This document shows positions 1-10,700 of a stretch of DNA of 60,000 nt, in pieces (positions within the stretch are counted from its first letter, which is position 1; each line of letters opens with the position of its first letter). The position numbers were made by a program, and so were the translations under genes. Below the pieces are notes generated by a model that made no database searches, had not been told where the DNA came from, and saw only the letters and a program-made list of their open reading frames with translations. Where the stretch lies: assembly GCA_903813345.2 (NCBI GenBank), contig CAIIXF020000001.1, positions 44,411,885-44,471,884 on the forward strand, read 5' to 3'. This stretch comes from Owenia fusiformis (lineage: Eukaryota; Annelida; Polychaeta; Sabellida; Oweniidae).

Positions 1-2029
1 TCAAGGTGTTGCCTTCCAAAATTTGCACGAGATGAGGAGCATCGAGTGTTGATTTTAGGAAACAATGCCTGAAAGAAATGGTCATTACACAATGCACTGA
101 GTCCAGGGTTTAAATTATTTTCACACATTGCAAAATATTTCCTACCATGTCACTTAACAGATACAAAATCACTAAAAGAACATATATTCAATGAAACCTG
201 TTGCAGGAGTCAAATTTGCAAAGCATCAATTTCAATCTGAGAGTCCAAGGTATCACCTTGGACAACCATACAACAAATGTGCTATTGGTTATATAATGGA
301 ATGCAGTTACATGAAATAGTGTGTTCTGAGTGGCCGGAATTGGACACACCTTTTCATGAAAAGGTTAACCTTATGTTTGAAAAGATACTTATTGATTCCT
401 TGGCTAAATCCTTTAACCTTTAAATGGTTAGGCTGTAGAACATTACATCAACGGTTGGGGCTATTCAATTCCCAGTATTTTGAGCTTATTTATACTATAT
501 TGAGGCATTATTGATGAAAAAATTCATATTCTAAGAACATAGAGGTTCATCGTTTCAAGTCAAAATTACTGACAATTTGGGTATTTCAGTAGCTTTGACC
601 AGCTCTAACTTTCTAGGAGGGATTAGAGTCATAATTTTTTCGCTAAAACATGCCTTATACAATTTTAAGAAAACCCAGAAAGTTTCAGATCAAAAGACAA
701 ACTACGAAAAAAGTTATCAAATCAGCCCTCCTAACAGTTTAAGGGTTAATACAGGTTATAACAAGCAAATCATCCCTCTGGATAAACCTAATACATTAAG
801 ATCATATCTGGGTAGACCTAATATACAATCCATCCCTATACTAAGAATGATATCTCTCCCTGGCTATCCCCTTTATATTTATCCCACATAGGCGGATATG
901 TTATTTAATATATCTTCCAGGCACAGAAATCTATCATATTGTCCAAAAGTCACTTTCAAGTTTACCCAATTCCATTTTTAAGCAAGCAATTTTACCATAT
1001 TCCCCACCACATTAATTAATAGCACAGTTTGCTTAATTTGTGGCAGCCCTCCAACTATAGTTCACAATGAGTCCATTCAACAAACAGAAACCATGGTATT
1101 TGCCTTTAATTGGTGGAATTAAATTTATATACAATCAGACCTAGAGGTACCATTTTTACATCATGATAAAGAATAAACAAATACAAAATGTTACTATTTT
1201 TTGAATCTTAATTTTAAAAAATGATTCATGAATACCACATTCTGCAATATTTGAAAATTCTTTATTCAATCCTGTATTTGTTCTAGTCTTGTATCCAATC
1301 TCCTATTAACCAAAGTCCCATTTATTCATAGAAAAAATGGGTTATTGGATGCCAAGAGAATATGGATTTTACTTCTGGGGACAATAATAATGATATTGAC
1401 CGAGGGCTTTAGCCAGAGTGTCAATTTGATATACAGGATCCTTATCTCAATGTCATATTGTACTGAGGATAAAATCCATATTCCTTCTCTCCATAACCTC
1501 TATATCCGAGATGTCAAATTAGCTCAAAAAGAAGTTATTCACTGTGAGGGATTTGCTATTGGGAATATCCAAAGTATGATATCAATAATGAGGAATGTTC
1601 TCTATCATCCTGACATATGAATAATAGAGGTTATTTAATGGAAGCGGAGACTAACATAAATTTTATGTTAGTCTCAGATGGAAGGGATGGAATATGAATT
1701 TTATTCCGAGGGAAAACATGATATTGGCTGAAGAAATATATTGACTGAGGGCGATAGCATTTAAAAATTAAATCTACGGTTTGGTTTCATCTCATTTTAA
1801 AATTGTAAGGAAACTTCCTGGTTGGCCCATGTACCCCCCTGGGAACTCCCTTATGTTGAGACGCACTGGAGACGACTGCCAGGCTGCTGTTTTGACATCA
1901 CCCATGTTTACTTGTTGTGCAGGCTTGTTGCTGTGCACTACATTAAAAATTTGATTAGCTATATATAAGTTACCAAAGAACTATTTATCTGACCATGGTA
2001 AACTAGCTATCCTACTAGATTTTACTACG
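1..2029. other. Non-coding stretch, no gene recognised
   Basis: AT-rich sequence with only short open frames (for example 577-891 and 1345-1617). These lack recognisable domains, and the first opens on TTG. Loose inverted similarity exists between about 1340-1520 and 1650-1770, suggesting an old foldback element. No promoter, RNA gene or exon is evident. Confidence 0.5.
1647..1675. repeat. 29-nt near-perfect palindrome
   Basis: Arms of 14 nt (gagactaacataaa and its complement) meet around a T-rich centre. It sits inside the loosely inverted 1340-1770 region and is probably the apex of a decayed foldback element. Confidence 0.5.
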
Positions 2030-2469
2030 ACCGCCCATATACAGTGGTAGCATATCGGCCGATATAAAGATGGCAGCACCAACAGAATCCACTATTATCT
2101 TTTTATCGACCTTCGCCTATGGTAAACAACTTGAAATACAATATTGTGTTGATTTTACAGCAGTAACTTATTGTCTTACTATTCGACTATGTACTATACT
2201 TTTTGATTACACAATACACGTCATATTGCTCCAAATGAATACATAGTCACCCTCTGCTTCAATGCGACAGTCTATACTAAAAACAAAAGTTTAAAACTTT
2301 TGAATTTACCGCGCCAATTATAATAAAGGTCAATTAGCGTAACTGGGCCAAAGGTCGTAGGTGTGGTGAGCACGCTCATGTCTAAGTGACATTTTAGTTA
2401 TAAAATTCTAGACGTTATTTTCCTGATTTTATGAAGGTAATCTCGAAGAGATTGCAACGAATCGTACTG
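2030..2469 (+). promoter_or_regulatory. Candidate upstream region and non-coding first exon of the ELOVL gene
   Basis: The first coding exon of the elongase begins with an intron acceptor (exon from 7608), so an upstream untranslated exon must exist. A strong donor-like site, CTG followed by GTAAGT, lies at 2467-2475 downstream of a relatively GC-rich stretch. This is only a candidate; other donors between here and 7600 could serve. Full-length cDNA would decide. Confidence 0.2.
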
Positions 2470-3360
2470 GTAAGTAATTTTTGAAGTTTTGTCTAACATT
2501 TGGTCGTAATTTAGAAGTAGTTTATGGCTGCAATAAGAAGGAAATAGGCCTACAATTTTTTTATCACGATTTTTTCAATTTGTTTCTGTAGCCGGCTTGG
2601 CCTAGCATCTTTCCATGATTGAGTCTAACCTTCCCTGGTTAGTCTGTAAGATATTCAACAGATGGTCAGGTATGTGATCTATGCTTGCTTTGACTGGGAT
2701 GTAGTAATCTGTATTTTCTACAAACAAATTTGAAAAATCTTAAGTTACTGGAGACCCTATCTGTTGCAAGACTAACGCCTGGTTATCGCATCTTACTTCA
2801 GTCCAAAGCCTTCTCTATATTCCGGCTTTGAGGAGGAAGATTGAGCTGCCTTAGTATTATAAATATTGTAAATAATTGTGTCACACGCACAGTAAATATG
2901 GCATAATAATATGAAATATACCTTTATGTATAGATTTGAAGAACATCAGCTCACATCCCCGTCTGAATCTATTGTTATATTTGATTTCTTTAAGCAAGAA
3001 TAATTTCAAATGTTATTCACGTCCAGAACCGGAAGCCATTTTTAGCTACAGCGAGAAAATTTCACCATGTGTCGAACTCCGAAATGAAATTTTGAAATAT
3101 CTAAATCCAGACAAGCAATGCTTCATCCTAAATATGATTAATATTCTTAAAAATGTTTATAAAATTTATTAAAAATGAGTTCTAGGTGCGTGTAGGTGCG
3201 TGTAGCACAGTACATACGAAATCAATGTAGTTTCGTCTAGCTGTAAGCTAGAGACTCGAGTAAATCGCATCCTACGACCCCTTTAGATTGTGGTCGTACG
3301 CCCGTATCATTGGTAAGCCTGTCTTTCTACAATGTCGGAGAATGAACTACGCATTGCACT

Positions 3361-3959
3361 CCCGGGGGGTTCACTATATACAAACCTTGACGGAGATCCT
3401 CGGCGCATGTGGGGTACCTTTTTCAACGTTTGGTATGGCAATGGACCCATATTTTAGGATTTGGTATGGGAATGCCCGGAAATTTCTGACTTCTGAGGTA
3501 TGGCAATGGTCGGACTTTTGCTCTTCTGGTATGAGAATGGTCGTTGTAGATAGGTTACCTAACATTCGTGGTATGGCATTGGTCCAGTAGTTGCAAATTT
3601 GAAGTTGTTTTGGATCGTTTCCCGAAGTATCTTCTTTTCCAGGGCCTTCAACTTTTGAATTTTAGCCCTTGGTCCCATATTTGGACATTTGGTATGGCAT
3701 TGGTCCTACATTTTGACATTTGGTATGGCATTGGTCCCATAATTGGGCATTTGGTATGGCATTGGTCCTATATTTGGACATTTTTGGACATTTGGTATGG
3801 CATTGGTCCTATATTTGGACATTTGGTATGGCCTTTGGGCGTTATTTTGGTTGGTATGGGAACATATTGAAATTTGACAGATTGGTATGGGAACATATTG
3901 ATATTTGAGGCTTCAGCCTAGGACCCCCGTCAAGTTTTATATACAGTGAACCCCCCGGG
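3361..3959. mobile_element. 599-bp MITE with 8-bp target-site duplication (hAT-like)
   Basis: The ends are inverted copies of CCCGGGGGGTTCACTATATA, continuing as an imperfect TIR of about 33 bp. The element is flanked by a perfect 8-bp direct repeat ATTGCACT at 3353-3360 and 3960-3967. An 8-bp duplication is characteristic of the hAT superfamily, so a non-autonomous hAT-like element is the best reading. There is no transposase. The middle is a short-period tandem repeat. Confidence 0.8.
3675..3900 (+). repeat. Tandem repeat inside the MITE
   Basis: Degenerate units contain ggtatggcattggtcc followed by a variant of atatttggacattt. Spacing is about 36-50 bp and there are about five units. The repetition leaves two frames open by chance; no protein is claimed. 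Confidence 0.7.
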
Positions 3960-4223
3960 ATTGCACTTTTAAATGACCTACCTCGATACATTCCAGAGTA
4001 TTTTAGAATTCTTTTTTATGTTGTTAGGTCTCCAATTGTATGGGTTTATCGGCAGAACGAAGAGATTTTAGTTTTTACATCGAAAATATGTCAGCAATTT
4101 TCAAAATGTTGGAAGGGGAATTCCCCAGGGATTTCCCTTATGACTGGTGCATGCCGTGAACTGAATGGAGGAATTTGACGGTTGAATGCAAATATTGCTA
4201 TCAAAAATGAAAATAACCATAAA

Positions 4224-5637
4224 CGCCTGGCACAACCGTCACCATGTTATTAAGTGTTTTTAAGTTTCGCAAGGATCCTGCCATGACCGTGGTAGTGTTA
4301 TCGTGATAGCCTCATATAACCGTGACAATGCTACATTATATATCATGGCCTGTCATGACCATGGTAATGTTAAAGCCTGATATGACCATGACAATGGCTG
4401 CAAGGTCTGTCATGACCGTGGTAATGTTAAAGCCTGATATGACCATGACAATGGTTGCAAGGCATGTCATGACCGTGGACTGTGGACCTATAAGGACTGT
4501 GGAGAGAACCTTTTCTTAGCTATCGGGGCGAAGTTTGGTCTAACATCTTCTTCCTTATTCTTATTTTCCTAAAATGTATGCATATGGCAATATTCATCAA
4601 CCAGTAGAACTGATAAATCGTTTAGAATTTATAATTCTATACAAGGAGTCCCACTTATAGATTTTTTAAATTCTTTCCAAGTCGATGTCGAAACACCTAG
4701 CGGGTGAAATTGAAACTAATTTTTGTGGCTGCTCGAGTCGATAAAATCTCAGATAGTGTGAGTCTTTTTATGACAACGTTTCTTATAGAAATCACTTGAC
4801 GATTATTCGAAAGCATTAAAAGTTGAATCCAAAGCGTAATCTGAAATAAAAGTGAAAAAAAACATTGTGCGAACGTTAGAGAACAAACTTCTGGTTTAAT
4901 AAAAAATGGCTGAGACAAAGAAGAAGACGAAGAATTAGAGGATTTTCTTTTGCCATTATCGATCGATATAAGGTATGTGCACAAATTCTAGTTGCATACA
5001 TGGAAAATAGATACGTTTTTAAAGGCTATAGCATATTCAAAGCTTTCATTTTACGATAGGCCCAGGATCATTGGACACGACTCGGCAGTCCATACTGCTG
5101 CTTTAAAGCCTGATACGACCTTGACAATGGTTGCAAGGCCTGTCATGACTGTGGTAATGTTAATGCACAATATGATGATGACAATCGAATGGTTATATTA
5201 ATTGACATTTAGTAGCATGAGAATACTGTAATAAAAAATGTCATCGTTTATCTACCTTAAATATGTAAATCTAGACTACTACTACATGTACTTCTACTTT
5301 AACTCATAATTCATTTCCACAAACTAATTCAAGAACGTGAACATTGTCATGGTCATATCAGGGTTTAACATTACCACGGTCATGTCAGGCCTTACAACCA
5401 TTGCTACAGTCATTTAAGGCTTTACCATTACCACGGTCATGACAGGACTTGCAATATAATATAGCATTGTCACGGTCATATCAGGCTTTAACATTACCAC
5501 GGTCATGACAGGCCTTGCAATATAATATAGTATTATCATGGTTATATCAGGCTATCACGATAACACTACCATGGTCATGGCAGGATCCTTGCGAAACTTA
5601 AAAACACTTAATAACATGGTGACCATTGTGCCAAGCA
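4224..5637. mobile_element. 1.4-kb foldback element with internal tandem repeats
   Basis: The left arm (4224-4480) and right arm (about 5340-5637) are inverted copies sharing TCACCATGTTATTAAGTG or its near match at the outer edge. The arms are built of a roughly 57-bp tandem unit containing tgtcatgaccgtggtaatgt. The centre (4500-5330) has no recognisable coding content. The target duplication is unclear (perhaps ATAA). The superfamily cannot be assigned. Confidence 0.7.
4347..4480 (+). repeat. 57-bp tandem repeat in left arm of the foldback
   Basis: About two and a half units of roughly 57 bp, each pairing a gtcatgaccgtgg segment with a gatatgaccatgac segment. The same unit appears inverted at 5340-5570 and once more near 5110-5170 in the loop, so the arms expanded by tandem duplication. 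Confidence 0.7.
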
Positions 5638-6201
5638 TAAGTCTTGCAATAGATAGCATGTGGCTTACTGTTGAGTTCACAATCAGCGTCACCTATTATT
5701 CCCCATCTTGATTTACAAGGTTTCGATTGTTCCTACCTCACATTGATAAATCTGCCCGATATAACCGACCACTGTACAAATAAACCCCAGCTGAGTTCAC
5801 TCTCAATATTGCCTCTCCTGGCAGTTGCCGCAGTCGAGTTTTGTAAGACGCCACAAAACCAATCGGCCAATCAACGATGCAATATTTATTTAGACATTTT
5901 CAATATTTTGTCACGTGACGGAGCAGATCTTTATTCTGCGTTGTTATACAGTATTGAACTTTTTCTTGGGAGGACTTCCTGATACAACTTCACCGTCTGT
6001 CATATTGGATGAAAATACTTTTTACTAAATTCCCAGGAATTGAGTGATGTGATGTCATTTTAATTGAATAAATAGTGCTATTCACTAAAAATGAGACCAA
6101 TGAGAACGAGTATCACGGCATGGAAATAATAAAGTGCAATATCACATTCTAAACTGTCAAATATCATCTGTTTTAACAATACCAACTGTGTGATATCATA
6201 T
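5638..6201. other. Intergenic or intronic stretch, nothing recognised
   Basis: A 103-codon open frame at 5671-5979 shows no domain, has an arbitrary start and ends in ordinary AT-rich sequence. I do not call it a gene. Confidence 0.4.
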
Positions 6202-6333
6202 ACAATTATTGACCTCTCCAGAGGTTTACTGTCAAAATTATATCCCGAGACTGTAAACCGAGACCGTAGGTCGAGGTTTACAGTCGAGGGATATAATTTT
6301 GACAGTAAACCGAATGGAGAGGTCTATAATTGT
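6202..6333. repeat. 132-bp hairpin repeat
   Basis: An 18-bp outer arm (acaattattgacctctcc, one mismatch) is followed by a long second arm, tttactgtcaaaattatatc and its complement. Together they fold into one stem with a small loop around 6258-6275. It has the layout of a short MITE or foldback repeat. No flanking duplication was identified. Confidence 0.75.
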
Positions 6334-7206
6334 TTTGTTAGTCCGAAGAATATCTTAGATTTTTCTGACCCTTGAAGTTGATCAATGGAGTCAAATTACT
6401 CTCCTGGGCGAAGTCCACTAATAGCTTTGTACAAAGTTTTAGATTTTTCTTCGTATTTTGACTGTCTTTACTCTCTTAGAGACTAATAATATCCTCATCT
6501 TCAACATTTTTGAAACGGCTAGTGCTAGCGGCGGCCATTTTATCGTCTGATAATGACGTCATTTTAGTGGAATGCTGGGAATATTATTCACCGGCAATGC
6601 ATTGCGCGGTGTACAGTTAAAATTATTCACCGCTCGTTGACCAATCAAAATCGAGTATTTCAACTGAGGTACTAACAATACAAACTATCACATGCATGAG
6701 ATGACTCAACTGTCCTTGAGCAGAAATATACATTATCGACTATATGCAGTAATTATTACTTCTAGGCACAGTATAACATGACATTACGCCTATTCCCAAG
6801 ATTTGCGAGATTAATTAAGTCTCTATTATGCTTCATAAATTGTCATTTCCAGTATGTAACAAAAGTAAATTGTTCAGACATCTTCTTAACTGCCTATACC
6901 TCTTAATACTTTCTTAGCTTTAAATGAATCGATTTTCTTAATTACAGGTAGCATAACTTCTGCCTGGTAATTTCTATCATATATAAAGATCAAAATGATG
7001 CATAATTTGAGAATATATGTTTAGTTCTGCGGGATTTTGCAGTGGGATATATTCGATGGAATTTTGTTGTTAGTCTCATACATCTCTGCTTGCATCAGGT
7101 ATACGAGGAAAATTATGATTGATGTATTAACTAAGATAACAGCATTTGGAATCATTAATAATTTATGGTTAACAGGTTTGTATTAATGATCAGTAAATTC
7201 AAATGA
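6334..7206. other. Non-coding, no feature recognised
   Basis: There is a short GC-rich inverted motif near 6590-6645 (accggcaatgcattgcgcgg, then a second attattcaccg), which may belong to the same repeat family as the hairpin before it. Nothing else is supported. Confidence 0.4.
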
Positions 7207-7213
7207 TAAAATA

Positions 7214-7290
7214 CAGTGAGCGCTAGCTCGTTCAGGCTAGGCAATTGGGCGCCGTAACCACGAGGTAGCGAGTTCGAGACGCGTGTGCTC
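7214..7290 (+). repeat. tRNA-like SINE head or tRNA remnant
   Basis: A box-A-like stretch (TAGCTCGTTCAGGCTA) is followed about 40 nt later by a box-B-like GAGTTCGAGAC. This arrangement matches an internal pol III promoter. It does not fold into a clear cloverleaf with paired acceptor ends, so a tRNA-derived SINE remnant is more likely than a functional tRNA. Confidence 0.4.
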
Positions 7291-7607
7291 CTTGTGTTTA
7301 GTCATTTAGGTGAAGCAGGGAACACCTTAATACATTGCATGTAGGATTTCAATAAAAGAGAATACAGGAATATCAATATTGTCAAAGTCTTTTTGGAGCA
7401 TAAAATAAGATTTCACCACACTGAATGAAATCACATACACTTGCCTGTCCTTTCACTAACTTCTGTCAACATTATGTATGTTATCACCTTGTTTGTAGTG
7501 ATAGACCTAAGTGGATTTCACTAGAGGTTGAACTCATGACTATAAAGAGGTGTTCATGGAATGCAAGCGTTAATTGGTATTAAATATCATTGTTACTTCT
7601 GTTCCAG

Positions 7608-7714
7608 GCTGTCAATCATCTCTCACGTAACTGAAGAACATATTTGATCTCACTGATACACCAGCAAAATGGAAACTCTTATAGAAAAGTATGATGCTGT
7701 TTGGAAATATGATG
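7608..7714 (+). CDS. ELOVL exon 1 (first coding exon)
   Basis: The acceptor gttccag precedes 7608. The ATG at 7669 has A at -3 and G at +4. The coding part (7669-7714) gives [15 protein letters not shown] plus one base. It ends at donor GATG|GTAAGT in phase 1, which joins to the Asp codon of the next exon. The length and acidic/aromatic N terminus before a D-P-R motif match the start of ELOVL proteins. Confidence 0.85.
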
Positions 7715-10700
7715 GTAAGTTATATGTAGAGCCCATGGATTACATATACTGAAACATCACAAAATAGATATCCAAGTCCACCTGATATTAAAACAATGTC
7801 TAACTTTAATTATTGAGTTTAGGCTTGATTAAGTATGAGGTAAAAATGTTGAATCTAAAGCAATCCGGAATGACCCCCCAGAAAGACTTTTTGGAGGTCA
7901 TCTTGAATTCTGGTAGATATTTTGATTTCTGATCTGATTCCCATTAGGCTTTTTTGTGATATTTTGTTTGTGATGTAAGTGATATTTTGAATGTGCTAGA
8001 ATAGTACTATGTTAATATATTAGTACATGTCCATGATGATTTATGTTCAAGTATATTCAAATATTGCACTGTGATCACTATTTATTTAATTATCTGATTA
8101 CAGGTACTAATTATTTGCACTAGTCCACCTTTAATATATAGGTACCTACTTAGTACCAGGTACAAAATCAAATACTTTTCTGATTCTTGTACTGAATGTT
8201 GATATACCTATTAAGAGCATTTGAGAATTCAGATTTTTATTGTTATGTCACCACTAGAAGTTGTGACATATTCTAGTTGTGACATATTGTTGTAGTCTCC
8301 AACTTTTTTGTGGAAGGCAGTCTGTATTTGGCAGTTGGTGTTCTGTGGTCGGCATCTGTAACAAATGACGGGGGGGACATTTTGCATGTTAATGCCTTGT
8401 TATTACCTATTGTAAAGAAACAAAAAGAGAAAACCGAATGTCGATCAATCAAATTGATTAGATTTGATATAAAGATAAAAATTAATGATTCAGAATTGCA
8501 CTATTTTACCACTTCAAGTGACTTCAAGGGCACATTAGTGAACACACTACATTTGTTTATCATTTGAAAATATCATTTAGATTTAGCTAAAAACTAACCC
8601 TTGCAGCTAAAAGTCAAGTCAACATGTTAGTGCAGAATAGCTATTTTCAATTATTGTTCTATGAAAAAGGCTGATTTCTTAGGACTTTTATTTTATTGTA
8701 TGCAAGTATGGAAAAAGTATCTTTCGATGGTAAGTCTCTGAATATCTGGCAATCCATAAAAATACAAATGCAAATATAATCACCATCTTGGTCGTTTTGA
8801 TAATTGATATTACAGAAATTTACCAAAATAGAGAAAATCAAATGAGCTAAAGCTGTAAGTGTCATTGTCGCCTCTTGGAAGAGAGTTTTTATTAGCAGTT
8901 TAGTTTTATGGATTATATTTTAGTTCCTAGATTTTCCTATATTATATTGCTAAAGTTGATGCCCTTGCATTGTATCATTGAAATTGTGAAGTGATAAGTT
9001 CAATACTTCAGTGTGTTGTCCAAATGATTGAATGATCCCCCTCCTTATCGGTTTAATTTCATCTTACATTTGTATGCCAACATGGATGTGTTGACCTTGT
9101 CCCCAAAGCTGATCTAACATTCATAAATCTCTGTTAACCATAGATGCATCTGTCTCAAAATCAGACTTCGTAATCCTTGATTTAATTAGCTAGTTATTCC
9201 CAAGATACTGAATTTATGAACTTTGGCAACCATTAGAAGTTAACTGGGATAGAGAATCCATTTTTCATGAATATCGATTGTTTGAGGTACAGATCTTCCA
9301 GAATGGTAAAAAGGAAATGTTTGGCAAACACCATAAAGGCATCAAGGGAGGGAATCAAATTGTCAATCGGTCAGTTCTCCATCTTGAATGGTAGTACCGT
9401 ATTCTCTCTAATAGATGCACACGCTCCAATAGATGCACACCCGACTTTTCTAAGACTGGCAACTTGAGTAACAAAAATCAAGAAAAATAAAATTTATTCG
9501 AAAAAATAACGGGGCGATAATAAGGTTAATATTAAATAATTCACTTACGGTTATCGATAGAGCATCATGAGATTTTCCAATCCAAAAATATTTCCCCACC
9601 GTTTCCCACAAACTATTAAGACCAGTCAGTGACAGGAAGCTATCACCGTAACTTCCAAAATGGTAGCCCTCTCAGGAAGGAACTAGAGTGAATATTTCCA
9701 TGATATTGACGCATATACTGTATGTCGATTAACCCACAAATACATAATCACCCAGTCAATAAATGCATAAAAGAAAACATTGAGGTATGATATAATGTTA
9801 TCTAGTCAGAGTGAGTCCAGTTTGAAAATCATGAAATAACCTATTGTTGCTATACATCTAACATTCAAAAATCCCAGGGGATTTTGCAATTTTAGACATC
9901 TCCTCCAGGAGAATTTGGGTCACGCACTGTTTGTTAATTAGAATGAAATATGACATGATACTAATTAATGGGGATTTTAATGCCAGGAGTAAATTCTTTT
10001 ATGATCATGATATTGACAATACAGCAGGAACCAAATTATATGAGACAATGACAAATCTTGGGTTTGAACAATTTATTCATGAACCAACTAGAATAACTGA
10101 AAATAGTAAATCATGCATTGATCTAATTTTTTCAAATTCTCCAGGCCTCATGATTGGTACTGAAGTCCTAGCCCCAATAGGGGGCAGTGACCATAGTACT
10201 GTAGTGTGTAATTTACAGCTCACTACAAGTAAAAACCAACCTAAAATTACTACTAAAACATGGCAATACAAAGACTGCAACCAGCAAGCCCTGAATAATG
10301 ATATAAATTCTGTAAATTGGAACAATATTATAAATAATGGCACAATTGATGAGTCTACTTTAAATTTTTCTTCCAAGCTACTATCTATTTTTGACCATAA
10401 CATACCTCACAAAATCAAGGTGAGGAAACCAAAAGATCTACCTTGGTTTAATGATGAAATTAAAAAGGCTGTGAATAACCGTGACAAATATTATAAGAAA
10501 TTCAAAAGAAACAACACTTTGGATTCGAAATTGAAATATAAAAATAAAGTCGAAATGTTAAATAATCTTATTAACAACACGGTGCGGTAGCCAAACTGCT
10601 TGCCTACTATGCACGCAGTTTGAAAGACTGACAAACTGTGCGCCTATCAACATTGCATCATAAAAGTTGGAGTCTGGGTTTTCAAACATCATTTTAAGAC

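Noticed and set aside
5671-5982. 103-codon open frame
   Set aside because: Non-ATG start, no domain, no splice context, and ordinary AT-rich composition.
7214-7290. Functional tRNA gene
   Set aside because: Box A and B resemblance only. The acceptor ends do not pair and no convincing cloverleaf forms, so it is listed as a tRNA-like remnant.
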